Counted from the stretch's first letter, positions 9,477 through 22,102 are shown. The stretch: 28,750 bases of DNA from Welwitschia mirabilis (GCA_051453625.1 JBOZIK010000001.1:99138358-99167107); one strand, 5' to 3'. Program-made: numbers and translations. Notes: generated by a model from the sequence alone, not told the origin.

Positions 9477-11412
9477 ATTCTTTCTTAACTACTAATTCCA
9501 TCGGTAGACACTATGCTATTACTTGAACATCTTTTACTTGATTTATGTATTACTTTATGAAGTTACCATGATTAATAAACTTTTACTTGGGTACTTTAAA
9601 ATGATAAGATTGGATTCATCCAATTTTAAGACATTTGTATATCTATGAACTTTATTTAAAAGGAAGATGCCTTAGTTCTTTTATTTTCTTTTAAGGTATG
9701 AATCTTTAGTTATTTGTACATGCTTTTACTTATTTCTCATTTTATTGCTTCACTCTTATCCTTAAAAGTACTTGGTTATGCAGAATAAGGAAAAAAATAA
9801 GAAGAAGAAGTTTCTTTCATCTAATTAATTCATGATGTCCTATCGTAAGAACACCGGGGCACAATTTCCCAAGAGGCACCTTTGGTAGTACGATATGGTA
9901 GTTGTGGAAACTCAACTAGGGGCCACTTGGCTCTACTATATAAGTCTTTACTCCTTTAACAGTGGTTGCACTTCCCTCATCATGGAGAAATAATTATCAT
10001 TTAGAGGCTATGGGATCAATGATTCTTAGTATCATTAGAGGTATTACATGTTTCTAGAGTTATTTTTTACATATAATACTTTTACATGATCATTTTAATT
10101 TTTTGGATTCTAGTGTTGTTTTGGTATGTGAGATAATGAGTTAATGTCTAAGCAACTTTTGATTTTATCATTTATTGTTTGACAATATTAGACATACTTA
10201 ACATCATCCTAATCATTGCCTATTTGAATGGTACTTTATGAGCTTTTACATACTATTATGCATTTTTAATCAGGTGATTTTATTATGTTTACAAAGGGAA
10301 TGTGCTAGGTTAGAATTTAGGGTAGGTAAATAATCTTCTTTATATTCTTAAGTTGTCCATCTTTACTTTTGTTTTTTAACTATTTTGTTGTTTTTTCAAA
10401 AGTCATTTTCAGACTTTTTTAATATAATATTTTGGATTTGAACATTTATAAGTTGATATTACTCATAGTTTTTATTCATAAGGATCATTTTTCTTTTTGA
10501 AATTTTTGATAGGTAATGATAATACTTTCTCTTTTGAGTTTTATTTTCCTACTTTAACATGCTTTCTGAGTTTGGGCATACTTGAGGAGTTTTTCTAAGC
10601 ATTGTTTCTTTCTAATTAGTATATTATTATGGTCTTATCCTTTTATTCTTAAGTCCTTTTCAGATCATTGTTTTTAAAGATGATTCTTCACTTTTAACCA
10701 TCTTCCTAGTTTTTTGATGCTTGACTATTGTTACCCTTACTTATTGGATTTTTTTTGGCCTTTTCTATCTTTTAAAAATCTCCTTTAATGAGCATTATCC
10801 CATGTTTGTCATTTCTATGATAAAGAGAACGACAATAGACTTTTTAACTTTATTGCAATTTGGGATGTCTTAATTCACTTGTGGGAGGGGTAAGACATAT
10901 TTTTAAGCTAATTTTGAGATATTGAAGAAAATTTTTAATTTTAAAGGTTTATTTTTGAGCTTTTATAATACATAGTTTTGATGAGATAATTTGAATATGA
11001 TTTCATATTACTTGTATAATTTTTCATCACAAACATTATCTAGTAAGATCATAGTAGCACAATTACAATGTTTCCCTGCAAATATGATTTAAAATGTTTA
11101 AAACATCATGGATAAGAGAAATAATGTTATAATTATTCTTTTTATTTCACCCCTTGTAGATTGTTCTTTTGAATTTTTTGATTCATTCATACACATCATC
11201 TTTAGTTATTACTACTTTAATTATGCATACATGTCATCATTTTATGGATTGTCATTTTTTACATATTATGATGATTATTTTGTATAACATTCAATCATTA
11301 TCTTATGATGTATTAAACGTTTCAAGTAGGGGGCTAATAAATCTTTTAGTACTTGGATTTTTTTTATAATCATGTTACAAGAATCTAAATTTCGTTCTAA
11401 TTTTACAAGTAT

Positions 11413-11452
11413 TGTCGTCCCCATTGTCATTTAAACAACAAGCAGGACGACA
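11413..11452. repeat. 8-bp hairpin, TGTCGTCC / GGACGACA
   Basis: The arms at 11413-11420 and 11445-11452 are perfectly complementary with a 24-base loop. Both arms keep a CpG, rare in this decayed sequence. Weaker relatives of the motif recur elsewhere in the non-coding parts of A. Confidence 0.6.
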
Positions 11453-11620
11453 TATCTATTTATGCATATTATATAGGTATTGTATCTGTTAATTTGTTTT
11501 TGATGTTTATTCTTGCATGGTAAATATTCTTGAGATTTAATTTACATTTTTCCTAGTTTCTGGTTATCTTGATTAAATTGGCTCATAATATTATTAATTA
11601 CTTACTTTGTCAAGGACTAA

Positions 11621-11640
11621 TAAGGGTAAGTAGAGGGCTA
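11621..11640 (+). other. Polypurine tract of element A
   Basis: TAAGGGTAAGTAGAGGGCTA directly precedes the 3' LTR start TGTTGTAATG. It is the primer site for plus-strand synthesis by position. A close copy of its core lies 300 bp upstream. Confidence 0.6.
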
Positions 11641-11964
11641 TGTTGTAATGTCAATTTCTAGGATTTTGATGAGGTATTTTGAGTACTTTTATAAGACATT
11701 TATACAAGTTTAGGTGTAATTCTGATGATTATGGAGAATTGATGGGATGATCACTGATACATGCAATTCTTGGCATATTTGGAGGCATCTTAAGCATATT
11801 CTAATACTTTATCTCTTAAAAGCAAGATCAATAATGCAAAAGACTAATTTCTATTAAGCTAAAATGATAAAGAGGCTTATCATCCCCACAACAAATAGAA
11901 TGATAACTATTTTATATGGATGGAAGTAAATTATCTTTGTAATGGATCATGTGGTTCATGTGAG
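11641..11964 (+). repeat. 3' LTR of element A, first part
   Basis: It starts TGTTGTAATGTC and aligns with 1761 onward. It lacks the left arm of the 21-bp inverted repeat and a block of about 125 bp seen in the 5' LTR at about 2040-2160. It is cut after GTGAG by element C and resumes at 22665 with TTATTATGG, matching ATTACTAGG of the 5' LTR just after the equivalent ATGAA. Confidence 0.9.
11960..11964. repeat. Target-site duplication of element C, left copy
   Basis: GTGAG here and ATGGG at 22660-22664 flank element C and differ by two transitions. The uninterrupted 5' LTR of A has a single ATGAA at the same place, so the duplication can be checked against an empty site. Confidence 0.65.
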
Positions 11965-13590
11965 TGTAACATTCCAAAATTCTACCTTAAGTTCATCCAA
12001 TTAGAAATAATTCTAGTGCAATAACTTCATCATCATCCTAATTGAGACATAAACTTTAGAATAATAGCCAAATGAACTTTTATAAAGGAATTTCAATGGG
12101 CATATTCATGAAGAATGGGTTATATAGTTTAAGTTAGTATCTAGGAAAATTTACTAGCTACAATGTTGAATAGTTTAGGCAAAATTTTATTCATGTTACT
12201 AATATATACTTTAATTTATCTAAGTGTATTAACTATATAAGTCTTTTTATACTAAATATTATATAAATTCCTAAGATTCCTACAAAAAAAAATCACAACT
12301 ACAATTCAAAATCTAGAATTCTAGACTATAGTTTTATCATCACCCACACAACCACATCAGTAGTAACAGGAACTGATTTATACAGAAGGCTTATATATCA
12401 TAATTACATAGTTATTATACATATCTTAGGTATGCATAGGGGGAAATAAGCCTCTAAAATGCTAATCCCACAGGAAGGCATCATTTGCAAAGTTAGACCT
12501 CAATTGCCTCACATAAAAAATAGATTCGATCTTGTGATTTATTAAATTAATTTTACTAATGCAAAATTAATTTGTTGAGTTCTTGCTTAAAAGAAATAAT
12601 TGAAAGGCAAGTCTAAGAGGAGGAGGATGGTACACACTATCAGTAGTGGGACTATCAATCATGAAGAAGAAAACAAAGCCATTACTAATGTTTCTTCTTA
12701 TAGAAATCAAGAACAATGTAAGAGGTCTATGCAAATCACATTATAGAGTATACAAAAGTCATTGCTAGCATAAGCTTGAAGTAAGGTAGGGGTGCTAAGG
12801 CCCTTATTAATGCCATTGTAGAGTAGGAAGAAGATTTACTTAAAGGAAAGAATGATTGTCAATGTGGAGGAGGACTTTAATCTGAAACAGTGGCTTTGCA
12901 GGAATACGTCAATGTGCAGTTCCACAAAGAACGTAAGTATAGAAAAAGGAGAGTTAGAAACAGACATAAGTGTAGAAGGAATCACTAGTTTTGATAGTGC
13001 TTAACAGAAGAAAGTCATGACAGAGGAAATGAAATGTGCACAGAATCGTCTCAAGTAGAGTGGGGTTTCATCAATGTTATGGATGAACCAATATTAATCA
13101 TTTTAACTTTAGAGGTAGAAGCAATAGTTTCTATCCATTTGTTAGGCATTGAATGTTGTAAGGCTATGACTTACATGCAATTCACATTATGTTTTAGTAA
13201 TCTACTAAAATATGGAAAGCATTTAGGAGTCATTTAGGTAGTGTTTACTAGACTTATTATAGGACATTCACATGTATGAATGGTTGAGGGAGGAAAGTCC
13301 TGCATTGGTTAATTAAAATCAGAGCATTTTCTAGTGACAAGGTTAGGACAACCTATATAATTTGATGATTTCAATGGTGGTCAACATTAATAATTATATT
13401 TCAGATAGAAAGGGAAGGAATAGCTGATGAGAAGCCTTTGACAATTTTGACTAATGATATGTAAAAGAGGATGTTGAATGAATAAGGGATTTATTGGGAC
13501 TTCTTAGTTAAATGAATGATAGAAGGTCCTTAGAGTGGTAGTTGTGCACTACAAGTGAATCCACGTAAGAGGGGAGAAAACCTATATTTG

Positions 13591-13600
13591 NNNNNNNNNN
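13591..13600. other. Assembly gap of 10 N
   Basis: Ten N of unknown true length, in the 3' LTR of element C. The other LTR copy has about 20-25 bases at this place (near 20690-20715). Confidence 1.
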
Positions 13601-14964
13601 TTGCTCTAAACTAATTCATTAACTGAGGTCCATTTATTATTGGTGGCATGTTGATAAAAAAAACTTAAGTTTTGATAACTAGGGAACTTGAACTTTTGAT
13701 TTATTATTTAGTATTACTCATCTTAGCCATTATGCTATAACTTCACTCTGAGATTAATACTACATAATTTAATAGATAAATTATACTAACAAAATCTTAC
13801 TAATAATAAGTTTTTATTTAACTTCTATTAGTCATGAAGTTTCATATAAATACTTCTATCTACTATTATAACTATGAGTTAACGATTATCATTTAATAAA
13901 TCTAAAAGGAAATAAACAATCATATTCTCTTCACGAAAGACAACTCTTAGAGAAAGGATTAATTCCTTAGGCATGAAATTCTACATAAATGATAATAACA
14001 ATAATACTAGCAATCTTATTTTAAGAAAATTGTAAATCTTTTATTCTAGTCAGCTATAACAAACTGACAAGACATGTCTTGCTTCAAATACAACTAATAT
14101 AAACTAGCAAATTGTAACAACTGAACTATGAAATAAATGAAATCTAGTTACTTACAACCACCATCCCTTTTCAACATTGCATCTTATAATGGTTTCTACA
14201 CATGCAAGTATAGTGTAACAATTGTTACCCACTATAGTTCCTAGTGTAGCCCAAGGAAATGGAACAAGTAGGTAAGGGTTTTCAAGAGCAGGATAGAAAA
14301 CTACATTATAAGAAACATGATCATGACTGTTCATCAATTAGAATTATCTTCTTTAATGTTATCTCATAACATATTTAAGTAATCCAGATGCACCTTGCTA
14401 GAAGGATTAAAATAATATTATATTATGCACATATCTTCCTTATAGCTCTGGTAGCCCTGTCCTGATACCTTGAGACACTCAACAAACAGTTACACTTCCT
14501 AAAGTCCATACAAATGATTAACTTGACTAGCTTTAATTTCTATAATTTAACATATAGGTCAATGGTACCTAAGTAATCATGTTCATGGGTTACAAAAAGG
14601 TTAGTTAATAGAACTTAGTCATAATAGTTAATAAAAATAACTTAGGATTCACTAGTTCACATGAAACATAGACTACACAAACTTCTAGAAGATACTCATA
14701 AGATATTAATAGAAGAGTATAAAGTTTTATGAGAACTTTAGCACATACATAACAACACAAGATGTATTGTATTCATTTGAAATTTACGAGATACAAATGC
14801 AAAGGAAAGAATTCAAGAACAAATCATATAAGTATTTACAAGAAAGGGTAAGGACCACACTTGTTCTTAGCTAAACTCCATAATACTCCTAGTTGTATTT
14901 AAGCTCTACATGATCACAATTTACAAAATACATATTTATAACTCTAATTACTAGGGGACTCAGG

Positions 14965-14972
14965 TATTTATA
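14965..14972 (-). promoter_or_regulatory. TATA box in the 3' LTR of element C
   Basis: On the minus strand TATAAATACCTGAG, about 550 bp from the LTR start. It is identical in the other LTR (22103-22110), where the flanks differ, which supports past function and the minus orientation. Confidence 0.55.
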
Positions 14973-15525
14973 ACAAAATACTAATAGAGGACTAATTATA
15001 AGACTTAAGTTCTATGGGTGGTTTAGGTTCCCTTAGCCCATCCTTTCTAAGCCTTGCCACTAGATGTGAATAATAGTATAACAATATGTGATACATTAAT
15101 TTAAATATATGAGATAAATAACATGAGTAAATACTTTAGATTACATATAATTACTATTAAATAAATAAGATGAAGTTAAGAGAAATCTATATCAAAGCTA
15201 TAGTTAATTTCCAAAATAAGTCAAGTGATCAAATGTCAAACTGCATCAATAGAAAAGCATGCATAATTAATAGTACTTTCTAAAATTAACTAAATCTTTA
15301 AATTTAACTAATAAAATTAATACTCCAAGTAATTCTTTCAATAAATTCTAAAGTAATATCATGCAAATACTTCAGCTTTTACTATTACTTTTATTACAGA
15401 TACTATTATCTTTTTTCAACAACCAGAAACTAAGGTTATTTATTATTATTAAATTTATAATATTTAATTATTTATCTAAATTACCAGGAAGGTTTTCTAA
15501 TCTTATGAAAACTCTAGATGTAACA

Positions 15526-15540
15526 AATCTCTCCCCCTTA
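15526..15540 (-). other. Polypurine tract of element C
   Basis: TAAGGGGGAGAGATT on the minus strand, abutting the 3' LTR start TGTTACATC. This is one of the best preserved functional sites in the window and fixes the orientation of C. Confidence 0.85.
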
Positions 15541-17454
15541 AGAGATTTTCTACTAAAAACTTGCTAGTAGCTTGGGTTTTTATTGTAAAATCTTAGACAT
15601 TGACTTAACTCTCTAGTTATCTTGATCATGAATAACCTAATTATTTTAATCAACTTACTAGTTGTTTTGACCTAATACTTATGATTCAATATGAAAATTA
15701 AATTACATCATGATCTAGAGTAATCATTAGTCTTATCAGAAACATATATCAGTTGCAAACTCGAGATGCATTAAGGATTAGATCATTAACAAGGAGCCAG
15801 TTTCAAGGAATAAGTAATTAAGATACTTGATCAACTATTCTAACAATGTAATGTAAGCAATGAGATCATGTTTAATACAAGAATAGCAAGTGTAAGTCAT
15901 AAAATATGCATAACAATCATACAAGATTTATGACATAACTTAAAACATGTAAAAATACAAGAATTAAGATCAGACAAAGAAAGTATATTTTCATATTTCA
16001 TAGGTTAAGAAGGTTATAGTAACTTCATATCTCAAGATATGATTCATTCTATTACCACTACACACTCTGATAACCTACTTCTTTATCACATTATATCTAG
16101 TTGTATCACATAGGGGATATTATGTCATCACCAAATTTGCGAATTTTGTAAATCATTATCTTTATGATGTGGTTTATTTATCTTCATCATCTTTATCACA
16201 ACTTACTAAGTTAAATACTAACAGAATATACTCTATCATGAGAAATATTATTTAAATACATTTATTTCAAATGATGCCCTATTTTCATTTTTAATAGCAA
16301 GAGGGAAAACTGAACATGTGCACCAAATGAATAATAGTTATCATGATTAGCTTTATTAAATTATAGAAGTATTGTAAATGTTGGTAGTAGCCACATTTAA
16401 GCAATCAATTGATCAAAAATTTTATAAGATTATAGTATAACAATGTCCTTAATTGATAGAAGATAATTATCATAGCATTGACCATTTGACTACACGACTT
16501 TAATGTGACTTTCTAAATCGTACAAGTCTATAAGTTGTGTAGGCTAGCAAGTATTATGCTAAGATAATTCACTTAATTTATTATGAGTAATTATATTTCA
16601 TAATATGGATATTTCAATTATATTCTTATAAAGATAAATGTTTTTCATGTGTAAGATATTATAATGTAGAATACAATACTTCAAAATCATGCCAATCTAA
16701 TAATTATATTTGTTATGAAAATTAGGACTCTTACATGCCTTGGCACCACCAACATCTACATTCAACCATGGGATGAATTTACTTATTTTGGAATTTAATT
16801 ATTATCCTTTGCTTAGCCATTTTCTTAATTCAAGTATCCACAAGTCCCTCAAAACATCCTTTAATGGTGAAAGTTATCACATTATTTGTACTAAGAAAGC
16901 AAACAATAGTGCCAATAGATAATATCTAAAGTACTAGGTGTTATCAAAGTAAATGTATTTAGGATAAATAAATACTAGTGAATAAAGATTATGTAATAGT
17001 GGTAATTATCTTGTAATGCTTAGGTTGTCAAAATAGATCATGAGGATGTTAGTATGTATTGAAATGGTAACTTATCCAAAAGATATATTGACCTATCATA
17101 CTTTAAGTCACTAGTATGAAACATGATATAGATGTTACCAAAACCCTAATTCTTTTATTCATTCATTATGCCTTGAATGATTTCAACTAGATATTTAAAT
17201 ACTTTAACTAATTTTAATGTTATAATTATAGTTTAGGTAGTAAGGTGTAATGGCCAATATCCATCCTTATTACTTTGTTTCAATAGGAGTGTCCAGACTG
17301 CATTGCTACTTATAATTGCTTCTATTATTGAAATTTAACCTAAAATAATAATATTAGCTTAATATATTTAAAAGGATACTAATTCACAAACTAGATGATG
17401 AAGTATCTAGTTAAGTTAATATACTATGCAAAGTATACAACAAAGATACTATAT

Positions 17455-17580
17455 GACCTAGATCAGTCTAGATGTTTCTAAGCAATTATATAAAAATGTA
17501 ATGCTCATTCCTAAAGTAGTATATAAAAATGTCACTTGTAGGATTTAAACTAATGACTTAGATCAGTCTAGATGTTTCTA
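17455..17580. repeat. Direct repeat, 26 bp, 100 bp apart
   Basis: GACCTAGATCAGTCTAGATG plus TTTCTA at 17455-17480 recurs at 17555-17580 with one difference (C/T). Between them TATATAAAAATGT also occurs twice (17488 and 17520). This suggests a local duplication inside the interior of C. Confidence 0.8.
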
Positions 17581-18071
17581 TTAACTACCTTAACCATGAT
17601 AACAATGGTGTTACTTTAGAGGGTTTATCTCCTTAGCCAAATATTATGCATATGAGGCTTGAATAGTTTAAATGTGTTTTGGAATTTTTTCTCTTTTTTT
17701 TAAAATATCCACATATTAAATTTCTATGAGGTTATGGCCAATCACTAGAGAACTCCATGCCTCTTAGCAAATGTAGCCTATCATGTCTCAAGCAAATAGC
17801 CTGAAGTAGCTAGAGGAATAAATTCTTCTACATACCTATCTCCATATTTTCTTCTCTCGAACTCTAATGCTTATTATGAAATTATTGCTAGTTTCTTGCT
17901 TTTGCTTTTTTAGATTTCAACTCTAATCTAGAAAATTTTAGAAATATATTTATCTTATTACTTTTAATTATTACCTTTAGATTGAAAAGAGGTAGTAGTT
18001 TTGAAAAATAATACACTTAGGAAGGAAAGATATCACTAATTTTTGGATGCAGTCAACTATAGAATGAAGTC

Positions 18072-18365
18072 ATGTTCAATGGGGGAAAATTAATAAATTG
18101 TTGGGCATTTCAGAAGATTCAAGACGTAGGAGGACACATACTACTCTGGCATTTATCTAAGACATTGTACATTAGGAAAGTAGAGGGATTAGAGGAGGGG
18201 TGCTCTATTAGCACACATAGAAAGAGGGAAATATACATGGAACTGAGGAAGACACCCTTTTTGTTTTCTCTTTTGAACCTTAGATCACAAGTAAGAAGGG
18301 GAAGATATCAAATAGACTTGCTAAGGCATCAATTGAAGCCTTCAATTAGCCCCTTAAATTTGTGA
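18072..18365 (+). CDS. Unrecognised 97-codon open frame, antisense within element C
   Basis: The frame begins MFNGGKLINCWAFQKI, is rich in Arg and Leu towards its end and finishes in SPLNL. I see no domain, signal peptide or membrane segment. It lies in a G-rich patch of the interior of C, on the strand opposite to the element. In a window where all known genes are full of stops, an open frame of this length could be chance in the less AT-rich patch or a captured host fragment. I treat it as doubtful. Confidence 0.15.
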   Translation: MFNGGKLINCWAFQKIQDVGGHILLWHLSKTLYIRKVEGLEEGCSISTHRKREIYMELRKTPFLFSLLNLRSQVRRGRYQIDLLRHQLKPSISPLNL

Positions 18366-18530
18366 GTAGGAAAGGTTAAATTTCAAGAAATTCCAGATTA
18401 TATGGAAGGGTCTTTAGCATTTGCAAGTAATTTATAAAGGGCTAAATAACTTTTTGCAAGGGTCTATTATTAGAGTTTAGGGATGTTCATTTGATGGAGG
18501 TAATGGAGATAATGAGAAAAATTAGCAATT

Positions 18531-18540
18531 NNNNNNNNNN
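18531..18540. other. Assembly gap of 10 N
   Basis: Ten N of unknown true length in the interior of element C. Confidence 1.
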
Positions 18541-18887
18541 TATTTGGCATTATGTCTGAGCGCTAATAGCATGGTTTTGGTGCAAGAAATGCTCAATGTG
18601 CTCTCCAATAAAAACCCAATGGAAATGGAGTAGATACCACTTCATAGTCACCAACATTAATTCTACCGGATTCATGGTTATAATAATGAATATTTAAATT
18701 AGATTATACCTTTATGCTCTTGTACTAAAGGTACCTATACTTATTTATGAATGTGATCAACTTGCATGTATAAAATCTACACAACGAGGTAAAAATTTGT
18801 TAATACTATAATATGCTAAACTTAAAAATTCTTTAGAATTACCTATATCCTTTTTATTACTAGTAATTATCTTGTAAAAAGGTAATG

Positions 18888-18897
18888 NNNNNNNNNN
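18888..18897. other. Assembly gap of 10 N
   Basis: Ten N of unknown true length in the interior of element C. Confidence 1.
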
Positions 18898-19285
18898 GAT
18901 AACTCATAGACTTGCTTCTTAAAGTCATGTTAACCTAACTTCAATAGATAAACTTCACATATAATTATCAGTTGAACAAGTTATTTTTTAATAGTTATTT
19001 GCATTAATCAAGGTTTTGGTACATATCATGATTGCAAGTTAATTAATGTAGATAATTTTATTGAAAATGGTAATGTTTGAAATTTATTAGGAAAGAATTA
19101 AACTTAAAACCTATGATTATTTACCAGTAAGACAAAAGTATATTAATTTTATATCAAAGTTGAAGGAGATCTTTTTACCTATAAAATGCTTCTAATTAAA
19201 AAAAATACACATTGACAATACTAGGATTGATGTTAAAGCTTAGAAAAGCCTAATAACCATTCTGCACAATTGACTCATAACCTCA

Positions 19286-19297
19286 GCTTTGATAGCA
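19286..19297 (-). other. Primer binding site of element C, tRNA-iMet type
   Basis: On the minus strand TGCTATCAAAGC, three bases after the LTR end; 10 of 12 bases match the standard TGGTATCAGAGC. The following TGAGGTTATGA still resembles the further complement of initiator tRNA-Met. Confidence 0.8.
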
Positions 19298-20772
19298 AAA
19301 TGGAATATTCCAAAATTCTACACCAAGTTTGTCCAATTAGAGATAAGTTGAGTGCAATAACTTCATCATCATCCTAACTAGGAAGTAATCTTTGGACTAA
19401 TAGCCAAATGAACTTCTATAAAGCACTTTCAATGAGCATATTCATGAAAAGTAGATTATATAGTTTAAGTTAGTATCCAGGAAAATTTACTAGCTGTAAT
19501 GTTGAACAGTTTAGATACAATTTTATTAATATTACTAATATATACCTTAAGTTACCTAACTGCATTAACTATATAGATCTTTTTATATCAAATGTTATAT
19601 AAATGTTCAAGAGTCCCACAAAAAAATCACAACTATAATTCTAAATCTATAATTCTAGACTATAGTTTTATCACCACCCTTATGATCACATCAGTAGTAA
19701 CAGGAACTAATTTGTATGGAAGGCTCATATATAATAATAGCACAGTTATTGTACACATCTTAGGTACGCATAGGGGAAAATAAGCCTCTAAAATGTTGAT
19801 CCTAGAGGAAGGCACCATCTGCAAAGTTGGACCTCTAGAATGGTAGCACTATTAGGAGTGGGACTCTCAGTCATGAAGAAGAAAATGAAGCCACTGTAAT
19901 ATTCCTTCTTGCAGAAATCAAGGACAATGTAAGAGGTCCATGCAAATCGCACTACAGAGTCCACACAGGTCACTACTATAGTAGGAACAAGATTTACTTG
20001 AAGGAAAGGATGATTTTCAATGTGTAGAAGGATTTTAATTCAAAAAACAGAGGATGTAAGTATGGCAAAAGAAGAGCCAGAAACACACATAGGAGAAGAA
20101 GGAATCACCAGTGTTGACAGTGCTTACTAGAAGGAAGTCATGAAGGAGGGAATGGGAGATGCATAGAATCATTTAAATGTTGTGGGTGAAACAACATTGA
20201 TTATTTTAACTTTAAAGATGAAAGCGGCAGCTCGTAGGCATTCACTGGGCATTGAATGTTGCAGGGCTATGACTCACATGTAGTCCACATTATGTTTTAG
20301 TAATCTACTAATGTATGGCAAGTGTTTAGGAGTCATTTAGGTAGTGTTCACTAGACTTATTATAGGATGTTTCCATGGATGAGGGGCTGAGGAAGGGACA
20401 GCTTACATTGCTCAATTCAAATTAAAGCATTTTCTAGTGGCAAGATTGGGACAACCTCTAAAATTTGATGATTTCAACAGTGGTCAACATTAGTAACGAG
20501 AGTCCATGTTGGGAGGAAAGGAATATCTGATGAGGAGTCTTTGATAATTTTGACTAATTACATGTAAAAGAAGAGGCTAAATAAATAAAGGATTTATTAG
20601 GACTTCTTAATTAAATGAATAATAGAAGGTCCTTAAAGTGGCAGCTATGCACTACAAGTGGCCTTATGCGAGAGGGAAGAGCACCTTCATTTGTTTAATA
20701 AAGTTAAATAAAATATGGTTCTAAACTAATGTATTAACTGAGGTTCATTTATTACTAGTGATGTGTTGATTT

Positions 20773-20795
20773 AAAAAAAAAAAAAAAAAAAAAAA
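20773..20795. repeat. Homopolymer A tract, 23 bases
   Basis: A simple run of A, expanded relative to the eight A at the matching place in the other LTR of C (near 13658). Length may be affected by sequencing. Confidence 0.9.
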
Positions 20796-22102
20796 GACAT
20801 GTCAAGTTTTGATAGCTAAGGGATTTGAACTATTAACTTATTGTTTAACTTTTAGTTATTTTAGCCATTATGCTACAACTCCACTTTGAGATTAATATTA
20901 CATAATTTGATAGATAACTTATGCTAACAAAACCTTACTAATAATAAGGTTTAATTCAAGTTCTATTACTCATGAAGTTTCATGAAAATACTTTTGTCTA
21001 TCATTATAGCTATGTGTTCTTGATTGTAATTTAATAAATATAAAAGTAAATAAACAATCATATTCTCTTTATAAAAGATAACTCTTAGAGTAAAGATTAA
21101 TTCATTATGCATGAAATTTTACATAAATGATAATAACAATAATACTTACGATCTTACTTTAAGAAAATGGTAAATTTCTTTGTTCTAATCAACTATAATA
21201 GACTGACAAGGCATGTCTTGCTTCAAATACAACTAAAATAAACTAGCAACTTACAATAACTAAACTATCAAATAAATGACACCCAGGTACTTCCAACCAT
21301 CATCTCTTTTTAGCATTATCTTTTGAAATGATTCTTGCACATGCAAGTATGGTTTGAGAGCTGCTATCCATTACAGTTCCCAATGTGGTCCAAGGTAATG
21401 AAACAAGTAGGCTAAGGTTTCCAAGAGTAGGGTAGGAGACCACAATACAAGGAACATGACCATGGCCACTTATTAATTAGAATTATCTTCTTTAATATTG
21501 TCTAATAACATATTCAAGTAATCTAGATGCACCCTGCTAAAAGGAGTAAAATAGTATTATATTATGCTCTCCTTTTTAGCTTTGGCAGTCTAGCCTTGAT
21601 ACATTAGGATTTCCAATAGAGAGTAACACTTCCTAAAGTCTGTAGAAATGGTTACCTTGGCTGGTTTTAATTTTTATAATTTAACATATAAGTCAATAAT
21701 TAACAAGATAATCATATGCATGTCTTGCAAAAAGGCTAGTCAATAGGACTCAATCACAACAATTAACAACAAGATAACTTAGGATTCACTAGTTCACATG
21801 AAACATTGACTATACAAACTTCTAGAAGACTCTCATAAGATATCAATAAAAGACTATAAAATTTTATGGAAACTTTAGCACACATATGAAAACACAAGAC
21901 ATATTATATTCATTCGAAATTTATGAGATATAAATTCAAAGGAAAGAAATTCAAGAAGAAATCATATAAGTATTTATAAGAAATGGTAAGGACTATACCT
22001 ATTCTTAGCTAAACTCCATATTACTCCTAGTTGTATTCAATCTCCACAGGATCACAGTTCACAAGGTATGTGTCTATGACTCTATTGACGAGGGGGCTCA
22101 GG

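Larger units (their letters stand above)
9477..11640 (+). other. Long 3' untranslated part of element A interior
   Basis: This is 2.16 kb of T-rich sequence between the end of pol and the 3' LTR. Athila-group elements often carry an env-like ORF here; I find none. The only open stretch is 66 codons at 11169-11369, with no recognisable feature beyond hydrophobicity. Three things stand out: a GC-richer patch at 9840-9960 ending in CTATATAAG, a GTCGTCC/GGACGAC hairpin at 11413-11452, and a purine-rich AAGTAGGGGGCTA at 11324-11336 that resembles the true polypurine tract. Confidence 0.65.
11965..15525 (-). repeat. 3' LTR of element C
   Basis: On the minus strand it starts at 15525 and ends at 11965. 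It aligns along its whole length with 19301-22659 at about 85-88% by eye, but is about 200 bp longer because of blocks near 12505-12620, 12770-12825 and 12885-12930. It carries a 10-base N gap at 13591-13600. Open frames inside (13034-13237 plus strand, 14152-14337 minus strand) are not preserved in the other LTR copy and are unlikely to be genes. Confidence 0.88.
15541..19285 (-). other. Interior of element C, no recognised coding sequence
   Basis: This is 3.7 kb of AT-rich sequence. I read both strands for gag, protease, RT, RNase H, integrase and chromodomain motifs and found none, although the same exercise finds them easily in elements A and D. Open stretches are 16740-16922 (60 codons) and 18072-18365 (97 codons), both on the plus strand, antisense to the element. 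A pair of 26-bp direct repeats sits at 17455 and 17555. A locally G-rich patch lies at about 18050-18360. Two 10-base gaps interrupt it at 18531-18540 and 18888-18897. Confidence 0.7.

Noticed and set aside
11169-11369. 66-codon frame as an env-like ORF of an Athila element
   Set aside because: It is in the right region but has no signal peptide, furin-like site or clear single transmembrane helix, and it is short.
11965-15525. Element C read on the plus strand, LTR starting TGTAACATTCC
   Set aside because: That reading gives no primer site after 15525 and no purine tract before 19301. The minus reading gives both, and TATA boxes.
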